Below the pieces are notes generated by a model. It did not search any database. It was not told where the DNA came from and was given only the letters and a program-made list of their open reading frames with translations. The position numbers were made by a program, and so were the translations under genes. Positions 9,304-17,436 of a stretch of DNA of 64,000 nucleotides are shown here, piece after piece (position 1 is the stretch's first letter; every line of letters starts with the position of its first letter). This stretch comes from CAYMAZ01 sp964388575 (GTDB lineage Bacteria; Bacteroidota; Bacteroidia; Bacteroidales; DTU049). The stretch spans positions 1 through 64,000 of the forward strand of contig CAYMAZ010000014.1 of assembly GCA_964388575.1 (NCBI GenBank), in the 5' to 3' direction.

Positions 9304-10257
9304 ATGAAGAAAAGAAAATATTTTATTGATATAGAGGCTGTTGGCATTATCAGAGAGACAAAAAAACTCCCTTTTTTCAAAAAATCATGGGTAAGTGGTA
9401 CCGGAATTTCTTTGGTTTTAGGTATTGTAATTGCAATTATTTTCTTTCAGTTGTTTGATTCTCCATCAGAAAAACGTTTGCAGAACCAGATTGATTCTTA
9501 CCAGATAAAATATCAAATATTAAACACACGCACAAGCCAACTGATTGAAGGTATTCAGAACCTTGAAGAAAAGGATGACAATACCTATCGTGTGATTTAT
9601 GAGATGAATCCGGTCCCTGATGACATGCGTAGAGCTGGTATTGGTGGGGCTATTCATTACAGGGAGTTGTTTGATTCTGATAACACAAAAATTGCAGGCA
9701 TTTCAATGCGCAACATTGACCTTGCACTTCGCAAAATGCAGGTGCAGTCAGGTTCCTTCAGTGAACTTGAAAAGGCAGCGCTGGAAAAGGAAAAAATGCT
9801 TTCAAGCATCCCTACAATTATGCCTGTATCAAAAGAAAAGATCAGAGTTACATCGTTGTTTGGATGGAGAAGAAATCCGTTTAACAGAAATGTCAGAAGC
9901 TTTCACAGTGGAGTGGATTTTGCCGGAAAACCCGGAACCCCCATTTATGCAACCGGCGATGGTGTCGTTGAGAAGAACGGAAGAATGTCAGGCTATGGAA
10001 TTGTTGTTGTGATCAATCATGGATACGGATATAAAACTGTATATGCTCATTTATCAAAAGCATCTGTCAAAACCGGTGAAAAGGTAAAGCGTGGCAATGT
10101 GATTGGCAAACTCGGACGAACAGGCATTGCTACAGGTCCACATCTGCATTATGAAGTCGTTAAAAACGGACAGAAGGTTAATCCGATGAATTATATTACA
10201 AGTACTCTCACCAGAGAAGAATATAACACCATACTTGAACAGTCAGAAAAACTGTAG
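9304..10257 (+). CDS. M23 family metallopeptidase (peptidoglycan endopeptidase-like)
   Basis: A 317-residue membrane-anchored protein. One transmembrane helix lies at about residues 27-49 (ISLVLGIVIAIIFFQLF). A coiled coil (50-95) and a linker follow, then a C-terminal LytM domain (about 178-300). The zinc ligands are visible: His201 and Asp205 in HSGVD, and the HxH pair His280/His282 in GPHLHYE. All are present, so the enzyme is probably active rather than a degenerate activator. Members cut peptide cross-bridges in peptidoglycan. The start at 9304 is preferred because the -7 box is at 9277-9284. It converges on an FtsB/DivIC-like gene. Confidence 0.9.
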   Translation: MKKRKYFIDIEAVGIIRETKKLPFFKKSWVSGTGISLVLGIVIAIIFFQLFDSPSEKRLQNQIDSYQIKYQILNTRTSQLIEGIQNLEEKDDNTYRVIYEMNPVPDDMRRAGIGGAIHYRELFDSDNTKIAGISMRNIDLALRKMQVQSGSFSELEKAALEKEKMLSSIPTIMPVSKEKIRVTSLFGWRRNPFNRNVRSFHSGVDFAGKPGTPIYATGDGVVEKNGRMSGYGIVVVINHGYGYKTVYAHLSKASVKTGEKVKRGNVIGKLGRTGIATGPHLHYEVVKNGQKVNPMNYITSTLTREEYNTILEQSEKL

Positions 10258-10284
10258 TTTGCTTAGGGACGTTCAGTGGTTTTA

Positions 10285-10575
10285 TTATTCATAGATGATG
10301 AGAAAAACATCTTCATCATCTTTTTTCATCAGATACTTTTCCCGGGCAAATTTTTCCAGTGCTTTTCTGTCAGTTTTGTATAATTCAAGAAGTTCCCTGT
10401 TCTTCGCAATCTGTTCCAGGTAATAATTTTTTTCCTTTCTTACTTCTTTCAGTTCTTTTCTATACTTAAAGACTGAGATCAATCTGTTAACATCAAAGAA
10501 AACAATCCAGACAACAAAAAAAATCCCAACAAGGAAATACTTGTTTTTCAAAATGGGAAGAAGTTTTTTCATCAT
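10285..10575 (-). CDS. FtsB/DivIC-like septum formation initiator protein
   Basis: A 96-residue bitopic membrane protein. After a short basic N-terminus comes one transmembrane segment (about residues 13-29, FLVGIFFVVWIVFF). A charged coiled coil follows (35-70: KYRKELKEVRKEKNYYLEQIAKN), ending in ALEKFAREKYLMKKDDEDVFLI. The motif REKYLMKK followed by an acidic, hydrophobic tail is characteristic of the FtsB/DivIC family, which scaffolds the FtsQ/FtsL division complex. It converges with the M23 peptidase gene with 27 bases between stops. Confidence 0.85.
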   Translation of the reverse strand: MMKKLLPILKNKYFLVGIFFVVWIVFFDVNRLISVFKYRKELKEVRKEKNYYLEQIAKNRELLELYKTDRKALEKFAREKYLMKKDDEDVFLIIYE

Positions 10576-10966
10576 AGGACAAAATTAGGATAAAAATCAG
10601 AAATGAAGATTATTTTGTGCTTCGAATTCAAATTTTGTATCAACTCAGCATATAAAAAAAGTGTTTCCTGCATTTCATTCAGTGAATTTTAAAATTTGAG
10701 GTTCAAGAATAATTTACACCAGGTGTTTATAATAAATGTTCATTTTCAAACGAAAATTCTTGATTTCAGCGTAAAAATTTCCTAACTTTGTCAGAATTAT
10801 GTAACTTTTCCCATGAAAAGCAACAGGTCTTTATTTCTGGAAACCGCACCAAGTGTGTGTGTGGTTCGACAAATTCGCCTCAGAAAAAAAGGTATTTTAT
10901 CTATGCATTATTCAACAATAAATTCTGCATTGAATACAATATTCAGCCATCAAAACCTTTAATGTC
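10576..10966 (+). promoter_or_regulatory. Intergenic region with a distant -7 box (10783-10790)
   Basis: About 390 bases without a convincing gene. TAACTTTG at 10783-10790 is a good plus-strand -7 box. If it drives the next gene, the leader would be about 170 bases, unusually long for this window. A 60-codon open frame starting at 10788 overlaps the box, has no start context and looks random. No riboswitch or RNA fold was recognised. Confidence 0.35.
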
Positions 10967-11863
10967 ATGAAACAATCAAAACTTTTATTCATCCTGCTCC
11001 TGCCAATGCTTTTTGCATAGGGAGTGAAGGGACAGGAATATCATAAACTTTTACAGGACAATGTAGATTGGGATGTTCTGACAGCAGATCCATCATTTAA
11101 CCCTTTTTGCAATTATGTTGGAGGAGGCAGGTTTTTCTTACGGGGTGATACTACAATTCAGGGGAATGATTACAAGATTATCAATTGCATAAAAATTATT
11201 TCACCCGGACCCTTTTGCCCGCCTTTTTTTGTAACCCAGGATACTGTATTCAGGCAAGGATATATCAGAGAAGATACAATTGCGAAAAATGTTTTTGTTT
11301 ATGAGACTAATTATCAAAGTGATGAACTGTTGTTTGATTTCAGCTTGTCTGTTGGTGACACTTTGTTTTCTTACTACAATTTTTGCGGAGATTTAATAGT
11401 TGACAGCATTGGGACAATTAACTTGTTTAATTCAGAGACCCGTAAAATTTTCTTTCTGAACAACTACGAGTATTTCATTGAGGGTCTTGGAGGCTCTCAA
11501 GGCTTTATGAACCCCCAGTGTCAAGCAATTGGCAGTTGGAATCAACAATGTTGTGTTTTAATAAATGGAGTAGCAATTTATGATTTCTTATGCGGCAGTT
11601 GTTTTCAGGTTATGAAAATTGAAAGGCATGAATCATCTTCGTACATAACTATTTATCCAAATCCAACATCTGATTTTTTAAACATCGAGATTAATAAGCC
11701 TGAAGAACCAGGCGCAATTACTCTGACCGACATCACCGGCAGAGTTGTGTTGCAAAGCACATTCACCAGCAGAATTGATGTATCACATTTGCCCAAAGGC
11801 ATGTATTTATTAAGTGTTTATACAAATACAGAAAAATTTGTCAGGAAAATTATTGTTCATTAA
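10967..11863 (+). pseudogene. T9SS-secreted protein with a premature stop in its signal peptide
   Basis: From the ATG at 10967 the frame reads a textbook signal peptide (MKQSKLLFILLLPMLFA), then TAG at 11018-11020. It continues in the same frame (GVKGQEYHKLLQ...) to 11863. Downstream the frame is fully open and ends in a type A Por secretion sorting domain (about the last 75 residues: YPNPTSDFLNIEI, DITGRVVLQ, LPKGMYLLSVY, final KIIVH). The middle holds a Cys-rich domain with no family I recognise. A restart at GTG 11024 would give a protein with no export signal, useless for type IX secretion. Either the gene is a recent pseudogene, or the TAG is a sequence error or is read through. In other genes of the window TAG works as a normal stop. 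Confidence 0.8.
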
Positions 11864-12146
11864 TAATTGAAATCATTAATGTCCGATTAAAATTCTCTGA
11901 TTTTTTGCCACCCTTCCGCTGCCGCACTCAGCATAGGCGAGTTTCGTATGGCAAAGGTTTTTAGCCATACATTTTTTTGAATAATAACTTTTTACACTTG
12001 CCAAATTTACGTAAAAAAAGTAAGTTAAGTTTTCAGATTAACATAAAACACCCGAATCAAACTCCCTTTCGGTTCATCCCGGATTTTTCAGGATAAAAAA
12101 AATGCCGGCAAAAACCGGCACTTTTATAAAAGTTATGGAGAATTTT
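11864..12146. terminator. Intergenic region with groEL terminator (stem 12103-12120)
   Basis: The 280-base gap between the T9SS gene and groEL. TGCCGG (12103-12108) pairs with CCGGCA (12115-12120). On the minus strand this hairpin is followed by a U-run (A-run at 12094-12102), so it is the rho-independent terminator of groEL. The other part holds only an imperfect TTTGCCA/TGGCAAA pairing with no T-tract. Confidence 0.75.
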
Positions 12147-13784
12147 TTAATAGTCCATTCCGCCCATACCGCCCATTCCACCTGGCATCGGAGGCATTGG
12201 TTTGTCTTCTTTAATTTCTGACACAACACATTCTGTTGTGAGGAGCATTCCTGCCACTGAAGCAGCATTCTCAAGCGCTACACGTGCAACTTTGGTCGGG
12301 TCAATCACGCCGCTTTCATAAAGGTTTTCATATTTTTCAGTGTATGCATTGAAGCCGAAATCATTCTTGCCTTCTCTCACTTTCTGAACAACAACGGCAC
12401 CTTCAAGTCCTGCATTCTGAACAATCTGTCTCAGTGGCTCTTCAAGTGCGCGACGGATAATTTCCATCCCAACTTTTTCATCCTCATTTGCGAACTGCAT
12501 GCTTTCCAAAGAGTCAAGTGCTCTCAGGTATGCAACTCCACCCCCCGGAACAATTCCTTCTTCCACTGCAGCTCTGGTCGCATGAAGTGCATCATCAAAG
12601 CGGTCTTTCTTTTCTTTCATTTCAACTTCACTGGCAGCGCCAACCTGGATCACAGCAACACCTCCTGCTAATTTTGCAAGGCGTTCCTGAAGTTTTTCAC
12701 GGTCGTAATCTGATTTTGTTGACTCGATCTGAGCTTTAATCTGATTGATTCTTCCGTGAATGCTGTCTTTTGAACCACGTCCACTGACAATGGTTGTGTT
12801 TTCTTTGTCAACGGTAATCTTATCTGCCTGTCCGAGGTGTGACAGATCAGCATCTTCCAGCTTGAATCCCTTTTCTTCTGAAATTACCTGACCACCGGTC
12901 AGAATGGCGATATCTTCAAGCATTTCTTTTCTTCTGTCGCCAAATCCTGGAGCTTTTACAGCAACAATCTTCAAAGAACCACGAAGTCTGTTCACAACAA
13001 GCGTTGCAAGTGCTTCGCTTTCTACATCTTCAGCAATAATAAGTAATGGTTTTCCTGTTTGAACAACCTTTTCCAAAACAGGCAACAGATCTTTCATGAC
13101 AGAAATTTTCTTGTCAAAAATCAGAATATAGGGAGTTTCGTATACTGTCATCATTTTCTCAGTGTCTGTCACAAAGTATGGTGAAATATAACCGCGGTCA
13201 AATTGCATCCCTTCAACAACATCAACAGTTGTTTCTGTTCCTTTTGCTTCTTCAATGGTAATCACACCTTCTTTTTTAACTTTGCGCATTGCTTCTGCAA
13301 TAACTTTTCCGATTTCAGGTTCATTATTTGCAGAAATAGTAGCAACCTGTTCAATTTTTTCAGTGCTGTCACCGACTTCTTTTGACATCTTTTTCAGTTC
13401 TGTAACGACTTGAGCAACAGCCTTATCAATTCCACGTTTTAAATCCATTGGGTTGGCGCCAGCAGTGACATTTTTCAGTCCTGAAGTGATAATTGCCTGG
13501 GCAAGAACTGTTGCGGTGGTTGTACCGTCACCAGCAACATCATTGGTTTTGCTTGCAACTTCCTTGACAAGCTGGGCACCAAGATTTTGTTCCTTATCCT
13601 TGAGTTCAATTTCTTTTGCAACGGTTACGCCATCTTTAGTTATTGCAGGCGCTCCGAAAGATTTTTCAAGGATCACGTTGCGGCCTTTTGGCCCTAATGT
13701 AACTTTTACCGCATTTGCAAGAGCATCAACACCTTCTTTTAATGCATTGCGGGCTTCCAAATTAAATGTTATCTGTTTTGCCAT
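12147..13784 (-). CDS. groL: 60 kDa chaperonin GroEL
   Basis: A 545-residue cytoplasmic chaperonin that folds client proteins inside the double ring capped by GroES. All landmarks are present: the N-terminal ARNALKEGVDALANAV, the nucleotide-binding DGTTTATVLAQAI, ANNEPEIGKVIAEAM, the apical segment, AGLEGAVVV, and the C-terminal Gly/Met repeat tail GGMGGMGGMDY. Length equals the family norm. It lies 29 bases downstream of groES on the same strand and ends at a clear hairpin terminator. Regulation is probably shared with groES, whose upstream region contains an unusual half-site array and no CIRCE element. Confidence 0.98.
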   Translation of the reverse strand: MAKQITFNLEARNALKEGVDALANAVKVTLGPKGRNVILEKSFGAPAITKDGVTVAKEIELKDKEQNLGAQLVKEVASKTNDVAGDGTTTATVLAQAIITSGLKNVTAGANPMDLKRGIDKAVAQVVTELKKMSKEVGDSTEKIEQVATISANNEPEIGKVIAEAMRKVKKEGVITIEEAKGTETTVDVVEGMQFDRGYISPYFVTDTEKMMTVYETPYILIFDKKISVMKDLLPVLEKVVQTGKPLLIIAEDVESEALATLVVNRLRGSLKIVAVKAPGFGDRRKEMLEDIAILTGGQVISEEKGFKLEDADLSHLGQADKITVDKENTTIVSGRGSKDSIHGRINQIKAQIESTKSDYDREKLQERLAKLAGGVAVIQVGAASEVEMKEKKDRFDDALHATRAAVEEGIVPGGGVAYLRALDSLESMQFANEDEKVGMEIIRRALEEPLRQIVQNAGLEGAVVVQKVREGKNDFGFNAYTEKYENLYESGVIDPTKVARVALENAASVAGMLLTTECVVSEIKEDKPMPPMPGGMGGMGGMDY

Positions 13785-13813
13785 AATTTTTATTTTTTTA
13801 AATTCATTGTTAA

Positions 13814-14092
13814 TTAAATAATTGCCAGAATATCAGATTCACGCATGATCAGAAAGTCATTTCCATCAACGTTGATTTCTGTACCTGCATATTTTCCGTA
13901 AAGAACAACATCCCCGGATTTTACTGTCATGGGTTCATCTTTTTTTCCCGGACCTGCAGCAACGACAGTTCCTCTCTGTGGTTTTTCCTTCGCTGTGTCG
14001 GGAATAATGATTCCGCCTGCAGTCTTCTCTTCCGCTGGAGAAGGCTCAATCAAAACGCGGTCTGCTAATGGTTTAATGTTTACACTTGCCAT
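13814..14092 (-). CDS. groS: 10 kDa co-chaperonin GroES
   Basis: A 92-residue co-chaperonin that forms the heptameric lid of GroEL. Family motifs are clear: IKPLADRVLIEPSPAEEKTAGG (in two parts), the mobile-loop region GGIIIPDTAKEKP, GTVVAAGPG, DVVLYGKYAGTEI and the end DILAII. It is the first gene of the groES-groEL operon. The 499 bases upstream contain no other gene and hold the operator-like array described separately. Confidence 0.97.
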   Translation of the reverse strand: MASVNIKPLADRVLIEPSPAEEKTAGGIIIPDTAKEKPQRGTVVAAGPGKKDEPMTVKSGDVVLYGKYAGTEINVDGNDFLIMRESDILAII

Positions 14093-14591
14093 AATTTTTC
14101 AATTTTAATTTATATTTCTGATTAATATGATGTTCCTTAATACTGGATATGAAATTCATTTCCAATTCGCCGGATTATCGAATTTTATGCCAAATGATCC
14201 CAATCAGACATTTGTGTCATTTTTGTCAGTATTTCAGAAAATATTCATGACAAATCTGACAGAATAAACGTAAAACTCTATGAATTGAGAATGACAAATT
14301 GATATATTTACTCCTTTTCCAATGATTCTAATGGCTACCCGTCTAAAATACTCCAGCAATTCACCGGATAAATCCGACTTTTAAATCTGAATGTTAATAC
14401 CATTGATTCAAAAAATGATGGAGATATTCGATTTCAGCACGTAACTACGGCATGTTAGATTTCTTCAGAAAATGAAAAAATCTGACATTTTGACAAAAAA
14501 ATTTAAAATAGAATACAACATCCTTAAAACCTGAAAATTGAGATTTTCAAAAACAGATTAACACAGAAAATCGTTAACCAGATCGGTTGAA
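14093..14591 (-). promoter_or_regulatory. groES upstream region with a TGTCA/TGACA half-site array
   Basis: A 499-base gene-free stretch between secG and groES. TGTCA occurs at 14215-14219 and 14224-14228 (4-base spacer). TGACA occurs at 14248-14252 and 14257-14261 (again a 4-base spacer). Together they make two tandem pairs facing each other across 19 bases. More TGACA copies lie at 14292-14296, 14483-14487 and 14491-14495. A sigma-54-like -24 element (TTTGGCAT on the minus strand, 14187-14194) lies between the array and groES, but its -12 dinucleotide is GA, not GC, so it is a weak match. No CIRCE repeat (TTAGCACTC-N9-GAGTGCTAA) is present. Confidence 0.5.
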
Positions 14592-14915
14592 TTACTCCTC
14601 TTCAGCTTCGGGAGCTGGAGTAAAAGGAACAGGTGCCTGTTCTTCAAGATATGATTTTACTTCACTGCCTTGTGCCTCTGTCTGACCTCTTGGAATAATA
14701 AATACTGACAACAGACTGAAAACAAGCAAAACAATTGCAAGTGTCCATGTCGCCTTTTCAAGAAAGTCAGCTGTCTGACGAACACCCATTACCTGACCTG
14801 ACGACTGGAAATTTGAAGCCAAACCACCACCTTTTGAATTTTGAACCAAAACAATCAACGCAAGAAGGATACAGGTGATCAAAATTAAAACCGCGATAAA
14901 TGCATATGATATCAT
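14592..14915 (-). CDS. secG: Preprotein translocase subunit SecG
   Basis: A 107-residue inner-membrane protein with two transmembrane helices (about residues 3-24 and 55-74). The family motif LIVLVQNSKGGGLASNF lies between them. SecG sits beside SecY and SecE in the Sec channel and aids the SecA cycle. A 30-residue acidic, Pro-rich tail (ending PEAEEE) extends past the usual core. It is the last gene of a run 17300 to 14592 on the minus strand: sigma-54 activator, LptE, TPR protein, SecG. This order recurs in many Bacteroidota. Confidence 0.93.
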   Translation of the reverse strand: MISYAFIAVLILITCILLALIVLVQNSKGGGLASNFQSSGQVMGVRQTADFLEKATWTLAIVLLVFSLLSVFIIPRGQTEAQGSEVKSYLEEQAPVPFTPAPEAEEE

Positions 14916-14933
14916 AACTTTTCCTTTGACTTA

Positions 14934-15494
14934 TTAATGTTGTTGTAAATTTTCAATTTGGGATGCAAAGTAACTACTTTTTTCCGGATATTTCAAAATT
15001 AATTGCTTAAATATTTCAATGGCTTTATCTTTTTTTCCCTGTGCGATATATATTTTTGCTAGCGTTTCGGAGATAATATCAAAATTATCTTTTGTGCTTT
15101 GTTCAGCAAGGTCTGATAAATTGTTGTAGTTTTTATCAATTTTGATAGACGGTTCTTTCTCAATAAAATGTTCAATTTTTTCAATCTGACTTTTCAGTTT
15201 ATTGATTTTATTTAAACCAATGTTGTCCTGATCTGTCTGAGGATCTTCACTTACACTTTTAGGTAAATCATTCTGATTCAGGAATCGATACAAGCGTTTT
15301 CGTGAAGGAACAAGTAAAGCCGTTTTATGCAATGCCTGAATATACTGATCTGATTGCTTTAATCTGCTTAATATCAGCATATTCAAATGAGGAGACCAGG
15401 GGAATTCGTTTAGCATGTCCTGCAGCTTCTCATATTCTGAATCTGAGATATTTTCAGGTATAGAGAGGCTTTTAATAAAGAGATCCTTTATCAT
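14934..15494 (-). CDS. Tetratricopeptide-type hypothetical protein between lptE and secG
   Basis: A 186-residue protein, mostly helical and hydrophilic, with no signal peptide. I place the start at ATG 15494, 11 bases after the lptE stop codon (15506), because the longer frame would begin at a TTG inside lptE. The C-terminal 45 residues contain a clear TPR-like pair (ISETLAKIYIAQGKKDKAIEIFKQLILKYPEKS), whose A-G-Y-P spacing fits the TPR consensus. The N-terminal part has FPWSPHLNMLILSRL followed by a charged linker. Function is unknown; its conserved place between lptE and secG suggests an envelope or secretion role. Confidence 0.8.
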   Translation of the reverse strand: MIKDLFIKSLSIPENISDSEYEKLQDMLNEFPWSPHLNMLILSRLKQSDQYIQALHKTALLVPSRKRLYRFLNQNDLPKSVSEDPQTDQDNIGLNKINKLKSQIEKIEHFIEKEPSIKIDKNYNNLSDLAEQSTKDNFDIISETLAKIYIAQGKKDKAIEIFKQLILKYPEKSSYFASQIENLQQH

Positions 15495-15505
15495 ATATTT
15501 ATTAT

Positions 15506-16039
15506 TTACCAATTCACGAGTGCTTTATTAAAAACATCATCCACAAGTTCTTCAGTTATCTGATCCAGGAGGTTATCTTCCACAGAAGCCAGAGTCAGCG
15601 AACTTGAAAACTGTTGAAATCTTGTAAAAGTGGATTCATAGTTCTTTTCTGGATGAATTTTATTGAAAAACCGAACATTAATTGTAACGTTGAGTTGTGT
15701 CAGCTGAGCTGTTTCATTGCCCTGTATTGCAACAGGCTGAATGTTGTAGTTTGTAATTTCTCCTTCAAAAGCAATATCACCGCCTGAATTTACCATAACA
15801 AGGCTTGTTTGTTGCAACATCCTGTCTCTCAGTCCTTCTGTCAGCTTCTGACTCAGCATTGGCTGAACAAGGGTGGCATTGTTCTGAAAATATCTCACTG
15901 AAAACGTTCTTGCTTCAACCGGAATATCTGCTCCGGTAAAAGAATATGAAACTCTGCATGAATTGCTCAATGACAGGATCAGAATTGCTGTCATTAAAGC
16001 CAGTAAAGGCCAAAACCAATGCCTGACTTTTCTTTTCAT
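15506..16039 (-). CDS. LptE-like LPS-assembly lipoprotein
   Basis: A 177-residue protein with an N-terminal membrane segment ending in a lipobox-like LSNSC, so Cys28 or so would be lipidated. The body follows the Bacteroidota LptE pattern: SYSFTGADIPVEARTFSVRYF, NNATLVQPMLSQKLTEGLRDRM, GDIAFEGEITNYNI and NVRFFNKIHPEKNYESTFTRF. In Gram-negative cells LptE plugs the LptD barrel that delivers LPS to the outer surface. It lies one base downstream of the sigma-54 activator. The match is by pattern rather than strict sequence, as this family diverges fast. Confidence 0.82.
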   Translation of the reverse strand: MKRKVRHWFWPLLALMTAILILSLSNSCRVSYSFTGADIPVEARTFSVRYFQNNATLVQPMLSQKLTEGLRDRMLQQTSLVMVNSGGDIAFEGEITNYNIQPVAIQGNETAQLTQLNVTINVRFFNKIHPEKNYESTFTRFQQFSSSLTLASVEDNLLDQITEELVDDVFNKALVNW

Positions 16040-16040
16040 A

Positions 16041-17300
16041 CTATTCTTCTATATCGTATGCTTTAATTTTACGATACAACGTTCGTTCTGAAATCCCAAG
16101 TTCGATGGCAGCACTTTTTCTTTTTCCGTTGTATTTTTGAAGGGCTTTCTGAATCAGATCTTTTTCCTTTTCCTGAATAGACAAATTTTCAGTAAAGACT
16201 TCCGGTTCCTGAACTTCTTCTGTATCATCACCAATGTGGTCATCATTGATAATAAGCGGTTCATCAGATGCAAACAATTTATTGCCGATATTTTTTGATT
16301 CGGCGTGCCTGAAAACATCTTTATCAGTGAGAATGTTCAGACTTGAAGTATCGATTTTTCCAGAAATACCGGTTTTATCAATCACGTATCCGAGAAGTCG
16401 TTTCAGTTCATTCACATCATCTTTCATGTCAAATAAAATTCTGTACAACAGGTCTCGGTCTGACAATGCTTCACCTAACTGTTTTCCTCCTTTATACAAA
16501 ACTGGAAGATTAGAAAAATCATGATCAGGTAGATATTTTTTCAGAGTATCATGATCAATTTCACGTTTGTTCTCAATAATTGAAATTTGCTCAGCAATAT
16601 TTTTAAGTTGTCTGACATTTCCGTGCCATCGATATTTCAGCAAAACATCTTTTGCACTTTCAGAAAGCTGAATAGCGGGCATATGATATTTCTGGGCAAA
16701 ATCAGCTGAAAATTTTCTGAAAAGCAACAGAATGTCATCCTGTCTCTCTCTGAGCGGAGGGACAACAATGGGGACAGTATTAAGCCTGTAATACAAATCT
16801 TCACGAAACTTTCCCCTGCTGATTGCATCCGGAATATTGATATTGGTGGCGGCAACAACTCTCACATCAGTTTTAAGGACTTTTGATGAACCAACCCTGA
16901 AAAACTCACCTGTTTCAAGTACACGTAATAACCGAACCTGAGTTGACAAAGGAAGTTCAGCAACCTCATCAAGGAATATGGTTCCTCCGTTCACTTCTTC
17001 AAAATAGCCTTTTCTTGCCTCATGAGCCCCAGTAAAAGAACCCTTTTCATGTCCGAACAGTTCAGAATCTATTGTCCCTTCGGGTATTGCACCACAGTTC
17101 ACAGCAATATATGGTCCGTGTTTCCGGCTGCTCATCTGGTGAATGATTTTTGGAAAAACCTCTTTTCCCGTACCGCTTTCACCGGTTATGAGCACTGTCA
17201 AATCAGTTGCTGCAACCTGACGTGCAACATCTATGGCCCTGTCAAGTACCGGAGAATTGCCAATTATTCCGTATCTCTGTTTGATTGATAATATGTCCAT
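16041..17300 (-). CDS. Sigma-54-interacting transcriptional activator without receiver domain
   Basis: A 419-residue AAA+ activator of RNA polymerase with sigma-54. The AAA+ domain starts almost at the N-terminus: Walker A GESGTGKE at 40-47, the sigma-54-contact loop GSFTGA at 87-92 (usually GAFTGA), Walker B GGTIFLDEVAEL, and the sensor segment FREDLYYRLNTVPI. A linker of about 100 residues follows, then a Fis-type helix-turn-helix at the C-terminus (RKSAAIELGISERTLYRKI). There is no N-terminal receiver or PAS domain, so control must come through another protein or its abundance. It heads an operon with lptE, a TPR gene and secG. Confidence 0.93.
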   Translation of the reverse strand: MDILSIKQRYGIIGNSPVLDRAIDVARQVAATDLTVLITGESGTGKEVFPKIIHQMSSRKHGPYIAVNCGAIPEGTIDSELFGHEKGSFTGAHEARKGYFEEVNGGTIFLDEVAELPLSTQVRLLRVLETGEFFRVGSSKVLKTDVRVVAATNINIPDAISRGKFREDLYYRLNTVPIVVPPLRERQDDILLLFRKFSADFAQKYHMPAIQLSESAKDVLLKYRWHGNVRQLKNIAEQISIIENKREIDHDTLKKYLPDHDFSNLPVLYKGGKQLGEALSDRDLLYRILFDMKDDVNELKRLLGYVIDKTGISGKIDTSSLNILTDKDVFRHAESKNIGNKLFASDEPLIINDDHIGDDTEEVQEPEVFTENLSIQEKEKDLIQKALQKYNGKRKSAAIELGISERTLYRKIKAYDIEE

Positions 17301-17436
17301 CCTAATTTCCTGTATATTACCCTACACATTATGTATTATATGAATCCGTAAAATTACAATATTTTTGTTATTTTGGAATTCTCTCATAAAATTTTATGTA
17401 AATCAGTATTTGCTGCTGCCTACAATCGTAAAAAAA

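Noticed and set aside
10788..10970. A 60-codon open frame upstream of the T9SS gene
   Set aside because: It overlaps a -7 promoter box and has random-looking composition.
14093..14591. CIRCE operator (HrcA) for groESL
   Set aside because: Neither TTAGCACTC nor GAGTGCTAA occurs; the dyads seen are of a different sequence.
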